This document shows positions 54,819 to 64,000 of a DNA stretch of 64,000 bases, one piece after another (position 1 is the stretch's first letter; each line of letters starts with the position of its first letter). The translations under genes were made by a program, and so were the position numbers. The stretch is from Boesenbergia rotunda (Eukaryota; Streptophyta; Magnoliopsida; Zingiberales; Zingiberaceae). Below the pieces are notes generated by a model. It was not told the origin of the DNA, made no database searches, and saw only the letters and a program-made list of their open reading frames with translations. The stretch covers positions 1 through 64,000 of the forward strand of contig JAGFNQ010008797.1 in assembly GCA_024364735.1 (NCBI GenBank), written 5' to 3'.

Positions 54819-55936
54819 AGCAAGCTTCTCGAAGCTAGAATCTTCGATTCGATGATGCAATCAAACAGTTTGGTTTCATCAAGAATGAAGATGAACCTTG
54901 TGTCTACAAAAGGGTTAGTGGGAGCACAGTTGTCTTCCTTGTTTTGTATGTAGATGACATACTACTCATTGGGAATGACATTCCTTCACTACAGTCTGTG
55001 AAGACTTGGTTGGGGAATTCCTTCTCAATGAAAGACTTAGGTGAAGCAGCCTATATTCTAGGCATAAAGATCTATAGAGATAGATCTAAGAGATTGCTTG
55101 GCCTAAGTCAGAGTACATACATTGATACCGTTTTGCAACGGTTTGCCATGCAGAATTCCAAGAAGGGAAATCTGCCAATGTCACATGGCGTGAGTCTTTC
55201 GAAGACTCAAGGTCCCTCTTCTAGAGAGGAGAGAGACTGCATGAGCAAGATCCCTTATGCCTCAGCCATAGGATCTATCATGTACGCCATGTTATGTACT
55301 CGTCCTGATGTCTCGTATGCTTTGAGCATGACGAGCAGATACCAGTCAGATCCAGGTGAACGTCACTGGATAGCAGTCAAGAATATTCTTAAGTACTTGA
55401 GAAGGACTAAAGAATATTTCTTGATATTTGGAGGCGAAGAGGAGCTAACTGTAAAAGGTTACAGTGATGCAAGCTTCCAAACTGACCAGGATGACTACAG
55501 ATCACAGTCAGGGTTCGTGTTTTGCTTAAATGGTGGCGCTGTCAGCTGGAAGAGTTCAAAGCAGGATACAGTTGCTGATTCTACAACAGAAGCTGAGTAC
55601 ATTGCTGCATCTGAGACAGCAAAGGAGGCAGTTTGGATCCGCAAGTTCATTACTGAGCTTGGAGTGGTTCCTAGCATAGCCGACCCAGTACAGCTCTATT
55701 GTGACAACAATGGAGCTATTGCGCAGGCTAAGGAACCTCGTTCACACCAGCGGACCAAACACATACTACGGCGTTTCCATCTCATTCGAGAGATCATCGA
55801 TCGAGGAGATGTGAAGATATGCAGAGTACCCACAGAGGCTAACATTGCAGATCCCTTGACCAAGGCTTTGGCACAGACCAAGCATGATGGTCACACTAGG
55901 TCATTGGGTATTAGATACTACAGTGATTGGCACTAG
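54819..55936 (+). pseudogene. Element F RT, second part, and RNase H
   Basis: The stretch after the shift contains a stop in LKQASRS and then an open frame from 54944 starting at the catalytic YVDDILLIGND. It ends ADPLTKALAQTKHDGH and stops at 55936. It includes ASAIGSIMYAMLCTRPDVSY, STTEAEYIAASETAKEAVW and YCDNNGAIAQAKEPRSHQ. Apart from the shift and one stop, this pol is the best preserved copia copy in the window. Confidence 0.9.
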
Positions 55937-55950
55937 TTCTAGTGGGAGAT

Positions 55951-57894
55951 TGTTAGTGAGAGCCCTAGAGCCAATCACGTGATGGTTGTTGTATGGACTT
56001 ATTGTATCATATTTCATATATATAAATATGGCATTTGATTATGGTTATTATACTTACTTGTATTGGTGCCAAATAACTAAGTGTAATAACGTCCTTGGTA
56101 GTAGGTTCATATCTATATCAATCGATTGGTTGAATCGATAGTGAGATGATATAGAGAACACTACTCTTAATTATTCCTAGTCAAGTATTAACATTCAGGG
56201 ACAATGTTAATGCATAGAGACTAGCATGTAGGTCAACACGATGACTTGATCTCACAAGTCATGGATATGAGATATCAAGTTGACACATGAGTATGCATTG
56301 GAGAATGTATACTGAATGACCCACCATGAGAAAGTATCATGGATCGTTATATGAGTGTCATATACTTTCTCATGTGACTATTAGTATGACTATTAGTCCT
56401 TAGACCTGAAGTCACCATAGTTCCCTACATAAGGAGTTATGTACTTTGGTTTCGTCAAACGTCACCCGTAACTGGGTGGACTATAAAGGCGATTACTGGG
56501 TATGTAACAAATTATGCGGAGGGATGTGAGTGATGTAGATGAGATCTATCCCTCCTATATGACGGGAGAGATATCATAGTCTTGATAGAGTGAGATCACT
56601 AAGTGCATGACCATACCCAAATAAGGCAATATGAGATATTGAGCTTATTTGATTATAGTGAGTCTACTTGGAGTTCAAGACACATAGATTGATTGGAGGA
56701 TGACACGGTCTATGCTTCATAGAAGATCAATCTAGATATCGACGATAGAAGGACATTGTCACATATTATGAAAGTCATAATTAGTAGTCACATTGGTGAT
56801 GTTGGATCTCAACATTCTTGTAACTTGGGTAGCAATGATGTGTTGCTAGATACCGCTCATTGCTTATGTTTCTAAGATGTTAGAAGCATTGTCAACGTTA
56901 CAACAACCTATAGGGTCACACACAAAGAACAAATAGATGGAGAAAAAATAAAGTCAAGTTTGACTTGGCTAAATATGGAAAGTCCATAAAAGGCAAGTTT
57001 GACTTGACCCAAATCCAAATCAAGTTTGACTTGACTTGGTTCCATTTCAAGTTAGACATGACATGGGAGAAGAAATGGAGTCAAGTTTGACTTGACTAAA
57101 TATGGAAAGTCCATAAAAGGCAAGTTTGACTTGACCCAAATCCACCTCAAGTTAGACTTGACTTAATGCCACATCATGGTGATGAATTGGCATGGAGCCA
57201 ACCATTGATGATGCTCCACATCATCAAGAGCATTAAGTGTGGATGCCACCTCATCAAGGAAGATTAATGGTCAAGTTTGACTTGACCAAAAGGCCACCTC
57301 ACCTTGACTTGACCAAGTGATGACTTGGCTTGGTATTTGACCAATGATGATGCTCCACATCATCTCCAAAGGTTGTAACCCCCCATTTGAATTTGAATTC
57401 AAATTGAAAGGGGGTTTATGGCCAGCCACTTAATGGCCATTAATGGCCATTAATGGCCATTATGTGGCCGGCCATAATGAGAGAATAAAACCAAGTTTTG
57501 GTTCTATTTTTCGAAGGGGTGTGTCTTCTCTTCTTCCTCCTCCAAGTATTGGTGCTCTTCTTCTTCTTCTCCTCTTGGCCGAACCCTTGAAAGGTGCTAG
57601 CACACCTAAAGGGTTTCCTCCATCCACTTTGTTCGCGTGGATACTTCTAGAGGGATGACACTTGACGTCCTAGAGATCCGACATCCAAAAGGAGCAAGCG
57701 GGATTAAGCGGGGCACGCACCAAAGGTAAAATGGTTTATCCCTCTTTAGATCTAGGAGTAGATCGAGTTTTGAGCATGAAATGAATACGTGATTTTTGTT
57801 TCGGAATTTTTTCTTCGCACGAGATCCATGGCTTTGGGTTCTCGGGGTTTCCGCGACGTGAAAAGGCGGTTTTCGCGGCCCGAAAAACCCAACA
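55951..57894 (+). repeat. Element F 3' LTR
   Basis: TGTTAGTGAGAGCC after the purine tract, ending AAACCCAACA before the target copy GCTCA. It carries a 65-bp direct duplication (56953-57017 and 57080-57144, offset 127) and repeated GTCAAGTTTGACTTGAC inverted repeats (about 56953-57300). It also carries a TAATGGCCAT triple repeat (57431-57460) and a final GGTTTCCGCGACGTG-like C/G-rich end. Confidence 0.85.
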
Positions 57895-59514
57895 GCTCAG
57901 GCTAACTATACCACCACAGAAAAAGAGATCCTTTCTATTGTTTTTGCTTTGGATAGATTTAGATCATATTTGCTATGTTCTCATGTGATTGTATTTTCTG
58001 ATCATGCAGCCTTGAAGTATCTTCTGAAGAAGTCGGATGCAAAGCCCAGATTGATTAGATGGATGCTTCTACATCAAGAGTTTGATTTGGAGATTCGAGA
58101 TAGGAGTGGTAAGGAGAACTTGGTGGCAGATCATTTGAGCAGGATAGAGGGAGATGGACACATTACTGCCATTGATGATGATTTAGAGATGAGCACCTTT
58201 TAGCGGTGCATAGTGAGTTGCCATGGTATACAGATCTAGTTAACTATTTAGTAACTAATATTTTTCCTACACAATTTACTAAGGCTCAGAAAGACAAATT
58301 TAAGAGTGATACTAAATTTTATGTGTGGGATGATCCTTATTTGTGGAAATTTTGTAGTGATCAAATAATTAAAAGATGCATCCCTGATCATGAGTTCCAT
58401 TCATTTCTTACACTTTGTCATTCGTCAGCCTGTAGAGGACATTTTAGTCCACAAAGGACCTCTAGGAAAGTACTAGAATGTGAATTATTCTGGCCTACTT
58501 TATTCCATGATGCTTATCTATTTTATAAGAACTGTGATAGATGTCAGAGGATAGGAAATATAGGAGTTAGGAATGAAATGCCCCAACAAACTATGTTTTT
58601 TTGTGAAATTTTTATGTATGGGGAATAGACTTTATGGGACATTTTCCTGCATCTTGTGGATTTTTGTATATATTACTTACTGTTGATTATGTATCTAAAT
58701 GGGTGGAGGTCATTCCCTCCATGACTGACGATTCCTTTGTTGTTGTGAGTTTTGTTAGGTCACACATTTTTTGTAGGTTTGGAATTCCAAGAGCTATTAT
58801 AAGTGATCAAGGTTCATATTTTTGCAACAAGCACATAAAGGCTTTACTCAACAAATATGGGGTTTTGCATAAAGTGTCTACTTCCTACCACCCCCAAACT
58901 AATGGACAAGCCGAGGTATCAAATAGAGAGATTAAGGCAATCTTGGAGAAGACCGTGAGGCCTAGTAGGAAAGATTGGAGCAAAAGACTTGATGATGCAT
59001 TGTAGGCTTATCGAACGGCATATAAGACACCTATTGGAATGTCTCCCTACCGGCTTGTTTATGGGAAAGCTTGTCACTTGCCCATGGAGATAGAGCATAG
59101 AGCCTATTGAGCGGTGAAAGCTTGTAATTTTGATGCAAATAAAGTGGGAGAAGAAAGAAGCTACAACTTCAAGAACTTGAGGAGATAAGATTAGAAGCAT
59201 ATGAAACTCAAGAATTTACAAAGAGAAGACTAAGAACTTTCATGATAAGCATATAGTGAAAAAGAGTTTCAAATTGTGACAAAGTTCTTTTGTACAAATC
59301 AAGGCTCAAATTAATTAAAGGTAAGTTGAAGTCTAGATGGAAAGGTCTATTTCTTGTTACTAATGTTTTTCCTTTTGGTGTTATTGAGATTAAGGATGAG
59401 GCTAATGATTTTATTTGGAGAGTTAATGGTCACCGGCTCAAGAAATATTTTGAAGAAGTGAAGAAGCTAAATGTGGATGGATTGGATGTTAAAGATGTTA
59501 TCTACCCAACTTAA
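57895..59514 (+). pseudogene. Element G RNase H and integrase, frameshifted
   Basis: It reads in four pieces: RNase H (57949-58203), zinc domain and linker (58206-58628, CDRCQRIGN), integrase core (58634-59005, with GIDFMGHF just before, IISDQGSYF, TNGQAEVSNRE) and the end (59290-59514, SRWKGLFLVTNVFPFG to VKDVIYPT). Frameshifts at about 58200 and 58625 and stops near 59003 and 59109 separate them. It is closely parallel to 34811-33090 of element D. Confidence 0.88.
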
Positions 59515-60711
59515 AGGGGAGTTTGATCCTTCTTACACTTTTATTTCATTGTATATACCATTTTTATATTTTCTAGCAGTAAATTTTTCTTTTACAATGA
59601 GTTCTTGTTAATAAATACTTAGGTAGTGTAGAATGAATAAAGATTCATTGTAGATATCATTTTTAAGCTTTTTGGCATTTTGTTTCGTGCATGATTTGGA
59701 ATAAATGTATCCTTCTAGATTTTCTTTATGTCATTTTAGAATCCTTTGAAAGTGAATTAAATTTAGTTGTTAAAACTTAGGATTTGAGCCTATGGATGAA
59801 AATTCTTGGATACTTGAGTTGCTACTTAGTTATGGACTCTAGATTGATGATTTGAGATGAATTCTTTTTACCTAGTGAGGATTTGGCCTTATTTTGAGAT
59901 ACACACATGTGATTGTACTCTAGAACTTGCTTAGGTTCTTTCAAAACTATATTTCTATGATTGGACCACATTTATAGAGGTGAATCACCTTGTTTCCCTT
60001 TTCATATCAATTTTTGTAATATTCCTTGTTGATCTACTCTATATTCTATTTTCCTTCCCCTATTTTTCTGTTCATAACCATATTTTCCATGGACTTGGGT
60101 GCTTTGATTGTTTCTTGATGTTACTTTGCCCGAGATGGACAAAAGTTTAAGTGTGGGGGAGGATCAAGCATTCTATCAAATATTGAGGACAATGTGAAGC
60201 ATTTGGCAACCTACAAGTAAAATGTGCCAACTTAAAACTGTTGTGTGCCAAGTTTGGGTTGCAAGAGTTGATTGGAAACTCCAAGTAGAGCATATAATTC
60301 CATCATCATTATTTGATGTTTCAAAGTCACATTTGCAGTTTGAAGACTTGTTATCATAGCCAACTAATTCAAGTTGAGATGGGAAATTGAACAAAGGAGT
60401 CATTATGCTTTAACAATTTCAGATTATCATTGGATGTTGATTTTTGTGACTTTGCAGTGGTGAAACAGTGAAGAAGTTGAGGTTATTCTATGGTATCAGT
60501 GAGAAGAGGAGTTGATATAATTTTAACAGTAAAGAAGCTGCTGTTTTTGAGCTGTGGGTTTACGGAAACAACTAAGTCAAACATGAGTTGTAATGCTATA
60601 AGAACTTGGGGCTGACTTAAAGATTCAAGCATTTTCAACAATCCCAGCTGCATCATTGTTATAAACTATAGGACTTACGATTGGGAATGTTGAAAGACTG
60701 AAGGTTGAAGC
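59515..60711 (+). other. Element G 3' region, first part
   Basis: A/T-rich with no credible ORF. AAGTTTAAGTGTGGGGGAGG at about 60144-60163 is the Athila-type internal purine tract. The last part has several GTGCCAA(C/G)TT-type segments. Confidence 0.65.
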
Positions 60712-60880
60712 TGTAATAGTTGCAGAAAACAATAACAATAAGAAAAGTATCCAAGTTGTGAGTTGGTGTGCCAAGAGTTTTGGACAGTGATCAAACATCA
60801 GGAGAATTCTATCCTATCGACCAGTACTTGGCTGACAACTATTAGAACTTAATCAGACTGCTTCATACTTGAAGCAATGC
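60712..60880 (+). repeat. 169-bp direct repeat, left copy
   Basis: Identical, with one difference (60799 C against 62809 T), to 62722-62890. The two copies bracket the organelle-like insertion and look like a long duplication of target sequence made during repair. Confidence 0.93.
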
Positions 60881-60956
60881 TGCTTGGGGTTGATTTGCTT
60901 TATAGGAGTCCTGATGTTTGATCACTGTCCAAAACTCTTGGCACACCAACTCACAA
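60878..60956. other. Templated filler at the left junction
   Basis: 60878-60909 is a 32-bp copy of 62626-62657. 60910-60956 is the exact reverse complement of 60756-60802 (47 bp). Both are copies of nearby sequence, as expected from template switching in break repair. Confidence 0.9.
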
Positions 60957-62721
60957 GTGTTGCGAAGCGCAAGAGGACTCACACTCATAAGAGGTCTTCG
61001 GACTGGCTACGGGACTGATAACTCCTGAATCCAATTGACCAAAGAAGATCAGCTGAGGAGAAGAAAAGAAAAAACACTCTTTTTGAAATCAAAAAAAAGA
61101 AATGAAATTCAAACATCAGTTCTCATGCAAGCGTCGATTGGTTTGTGATTGAATCGGGGCACCGAACCCGAGAAATATATTTCTTGAAAGATCGAATCGA
61201 ACTCTCAAGTAGAGACACTTATGCGCCATTGACGACGTCACTATATTAGATTAAGATGAAAAAACACGTAGAATGATCTCTTGATCTCGGATCTCTTTTT
61301 TTCGCCCGAGTACCATACCAGTGTCGCAATTACTTACAATGGGGCTTTGGGAAAGAAATACCTAGCACTCTCACTCGGCAGGGCAAAATCAACTCTTATA
61401 CATGAGTCCCGTCCGAGTGAAACGAAGGGGGCTCGACCCACAGGGCCGACCAAAGGAACGAGCAAAGCGACATACTCGACCGCTAGGGCCGTACAGGGTT
61501 CGCCGTAATTTAGGGTAAGAGAGATTACTTGGGTGGGGCTTTGGGCGAACGGCGCGGGCACTTGTCTTATACTGATGTCATTTTCTAGGTGTAGGAACAT
61601 CGCAATACGGGTCAGATCGAACTACGTTTTGAATGGCCATACTATATACTGGGTAAATGGTGTACCAGGAACGACGCCTGTCCGCCGCTGCCATGAACTC
61701 CCTAGTTAAAATGGTTTTTATGCTCAAAACCCAAGTCATTTTTTCCACTTTTTCTAAATTCAGTTGTCCATGAATTTATAAATATGTAATCAAGGCATAA
61801 GAGTGAATGGCCCAAAGCCATGAACGACTGTTGCTTTGTCGTGAATGGCGAATTCAAAACTCTACTAAAGATCTCTTTCTACTGGCGAAAAGAGAGTTTA
61901 GGCGAAAAAGAAAGGGTTTTTAAAATAAATTTGAAATCCGCATAGAAAGAGGGTCAGACCAAAGGAGTGAGCTATCGACCCTATTTTAGTTCGAGACTAC
62001 CCAATTTCCTTAATAGAAAATTGTTACATTGACTTTGAAATTAATGAAATTAATGACTGAACACCTCCGAGGACCCTATTTGAGGTTTTAACAAATGATG
62101 CAATCCAGGAATCTCTAAGGGGACCCCTGAAAGGGGGCACCAAACCATATTTCTGCTGAAATTAAGGAATGTGGTGCTGTGGGCGAGGTCTGCTATCTAC
62201 TCTTACCTAAGGGTGACCTACCCGAGTGCAACTGGTTCACTGATTCACGAGCTCTCTCCAAGGGGCAGCTGTCCTATGACTTTGAGTTGCTTTCCGTCGA
62301 ATCCAAACGCTTCCCTTCTTGTCTGGAGCTGCTATGCCAGGCGAGTTGTTGGCTCATTCGAATGAAAGATGAAATCTCCTCCCATCGGACATCAAATCTT
62401 GACTATTGAGATAGGACTAGGGACGGAGAGCATGAGAGCCACCCAAGGAGGGATCAAATGCCAAATAGAATATCTGTCTACTCAATTGAAAGAAAACAGT
62501 TGATAGGCATTAAGAGGAGAGGCAAGGGTGCGACAACTGAGCTCATAGTTTACGATGGGAAGGATTGCTTCATAAGAGTTGCTTGTAGATGGGTTTGAGT
62601 TTCAAGGGTACACGAATGAGAGGATTGCTGCTTGGGGTTGATTTGCTTTATAGGAGTTGATAGCAGAGGATACGATAGAAACGATAGGGTAGTGAATTGA
62701 AGGGGCGAAGGGGTGAGTTGG
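60957..62721 (+). other. Organelle-like insert, probable mitochondrial DNA in the nucleus
   Basis: Base composition and style change sharply: balanced GC, CGA-rich spacer text such as GGGCGAACGGCGCGGGCAC, and none of the surrounding retroelement features. The style recalls plant mitochondrial intergenic or intron sequence. No complete organelle gene is recognised. The frames at 61281-61508 and 62179-62409 have no known match. Junction structure (duplication and filler) supports insertion by end joining. A search against plant mitochondrial and plastid genomes is needed to name the source. Confidence 0.6.
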
Positions 62722-62890
62722 TGTAATAGTTGCAGAAAACAATAACAATAAGAAAAGTATCCAAGTTGTGAGTTGGTGTGCCAAGAGTTTTGGACAGTGA
62801 TCAAACATTAGGAGAATTCTATCCTATCGACCAGTACTTGGCTGACAACTATTAGAACTTAATCAGACTGCTTCATACTTGAAGCAATGC
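62722..62890 (+). repeat. 169-bp direct repeat, right copy
   Basis: Second copy of 60712-60880. The preceding bases GTGAGTTGGTGT (62713-62724) also occur at 60758-60769, a short homology at the junction. Confidence 0.93.
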
Positions 62891-64000
62891 GGCAGTGGTC
62901 TGAAGGAAGTTTCTGAATTGAAAAAAAAACAGAACAGCAGGAAAAGAAAAAGAAAAAAAGAGCATGAAGTGGACTGTCGGGAGTGGGATTAGTTTTCTGA
63001 ATTGAAAGAAGAGAACAAAGTGCTAGCTGAATTTAAGAGTTAGTTATTAATTAAAAAAAAAAGAAAAAAAAATCAGGAAGGAAGCAGAACAAAGTCTTAA
63101 ATTGAGAAGGAGCCTGATCGGTCTCCAAACCGATCAGGGAAGTGTCTGATCGGTCAAACAGACCAATCAGAAGACTCCAGACCGATCAGAAGACTGTCAA
63201 TCCGATCAGGAGGAGCCAGATCGGTCTACTAGACTAATCAGAGTCTGAAACTGAGCAGAATCTAAATTGAGCAGAATCTGAGCTGCTACCAATTGCTGAA
63301 ATTAGAAAGCTTTGCTAGTCATTACTAAGGATTTGTTGGAAACTGAAGAAATAAGGGCTGCAACTGACTGAAGGAGAGTACTATTCGTAGATGGTGGAAA
63401 AATTTGTTGGAAATAGGAGCAGAAGCAGGAATTGGCAAGTAGAAAAGAAAAAAAAATTATATCAGTCACCTTAAGAAGTGTATGTGCCAACTGATACTTA
63501 GTTTTTTTTAGACAAATGGGTAATGAATTCAAGTTAGTGATGGATGAATGGAAGATTGCTTCATGGACTTTCAGATGGAGAGGTTGGCACAGAACAGCAA
63601 CTTTGGCACACTGGATTCAGTAATGTTTTTCATCCAATGTCTGTTCCTTGCTCACCTTGATTCTGATTTATGCAGAAAAAAAGGGGCAAAGTTCATCTAG
63701 TGACATTCTTTAGTATCCAAGTCTTCAACCTTCTTAAATTTTTCATCTATTACATTTCTATTGCATTCTTATCATTCCATATTTCCTTAACATGTCAAAT
63801 AAGCCTTTTTAGGTGTGAATTCAACTCAAGAATGATGGTGGAGAGTAGAGCATAACCAAGCTTATGGTAGAGCAAGAAACATGATGTGTTTGAGTGAGCT
63901 CCACCTTCATCAAAATTTAGAACATAGGAAGAGAGCCACCAAAAATTTCCTTGAGAGGATTTGTGTGTTTAATTCATCTCAATTAGTCATGAAGGATGAA
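62891..64000 (+). other. Element G 3' region, second part
   Basis: It continues element G after the insert. A purine-rich segment (about 62917-63080) is followed by an array of GATCGGTC...GACCGATC palindromes (63115-63235), as in element D at 31722-31812. No ORF is credible. A second GTGTGGGGG tract and an LTR are not reached before the window ends. Confidence 0.6.

Larger units (their letters stand above)
51416..57894 (+). mobile_element. Element F: Ty1/copia retrotransposon without 5' LTR
   Basis: It has a leader, gag, protease, integrase, RT, RNase H, a purine tract AGTGGGAGAT (55941-55950) and a 1944-bp 3' LTR. It lies inside Athila element G: GCTCA (57895-57899) after the LTR is the right-hand target copy. 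The left border is beyond the N. The RT/RNase H wording is of Tork/TAR/Bianca type, but I do not fix the lineage. Confidence 0.85.
57895..60711 (+). mobile_element. Element G: Athila-type gypsy, 5' part removed, left of organelle insert
   Basis: The pol sequence begins in RNase H exactly at the element F target site (AQANYTTTEKEI) and continues through integrase to 59514. Next come 3' sequence and a GTGTGGGGGAGG tract near 60151-60162, as in Athila element D. It resumes after the insert at 62891. No LTR of G is in the window. Confidence 0.85.

Noticed and set aside
61281..61508. Organelle gene in the inserted segment
   Set aside because: The frame has no recognisable organelle protein motif; it is likely intergenic sequence.

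Overview
The window is repeat-rich nuclear DNA of a flowering plant, probably a monocot with a large genome. It is built almost entirely from nested LTR retrotransposons. Copia- and gypsy-type pol genes with plant-lineage features, initiator-Met and TGGCGCC-type primer sites, long LTRs and an organelle-like insert all point this way. The GGGCGCCC and GATCGGTC palindromic repeats remind me of Zingiberales repeats, but that is an impression only. I see no intact host gene, no rRNA gene, no true tRNA gene and no CRISPR array.

Left part (1-24468): an old decayed copia fragment (C; 1-361 and 24212-24468) was split by a copia element A with UBN2-type gag (362-24211). The 5' LTR of A was split by a chromodomain gypsy element of Del/Tekay type (1152-14151, 5-bp target duplication GATAC). 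The 5' LTR of that element was in turn split by a minus-strand solo LTR of a related family (2762-5111, duplication GATTA). The integrase gene of A received another minus-strand solo LTR (17096-20283). The Tekay element lacks gag, protease and RT. It carries an intact 242-codon acidic-repeat ORF and a damaged integrase/chromodomain gene.

Middle part (24469-41685): copia-like element B begins with an LTR at 24469-25842 and a broken gag. The gag is interrupted by a 360-bp almost perfect palindrome. Downstream is an apparent internal promoter and a broken intron-containing ORF. Next comes a minus-strand Athila-like gypsy element D (31093-41685), with gag, protease, RT, RNase H and integrase all damaged. 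Its 5' LTR holds a minus-strand solo LTR of the B family (39760-41291, duplication ATCAG).

Right part (41686-64000): a second copy of the old copia element (C', about 42090-44956); a minus-strand copia element E (3' LTR 44957-47226, pol to 49136) cut by a truncated Tekay-type LTR (49137-51414); a single N at 51415; a plus-strand copia element F (51416-57894) whose 5' LTR is missing; and Athila element G (57895 onward), into which F inserted (duplication side GCTCA). The 3' region of G contains an organelle-like insertion (about 60878-62721) bordered by a 169-bp direct duplication and templated filler.

The most interesting signals are: (1) a conserved donor/acceptor pair inside the long TGTAACG...CGTTACA LTRs, suggesting an LTR-borne intron; (2) an antisense tRNA-like module upstream of the promoter in all five of these LTRs and in the palindrome; (3) family-specific short palindrome arrays in four unrelated element families; (4) the foldback element; and (5) an internal promoter plus spliced gene inside element B. 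None of the elements looks autonomous as it stands.
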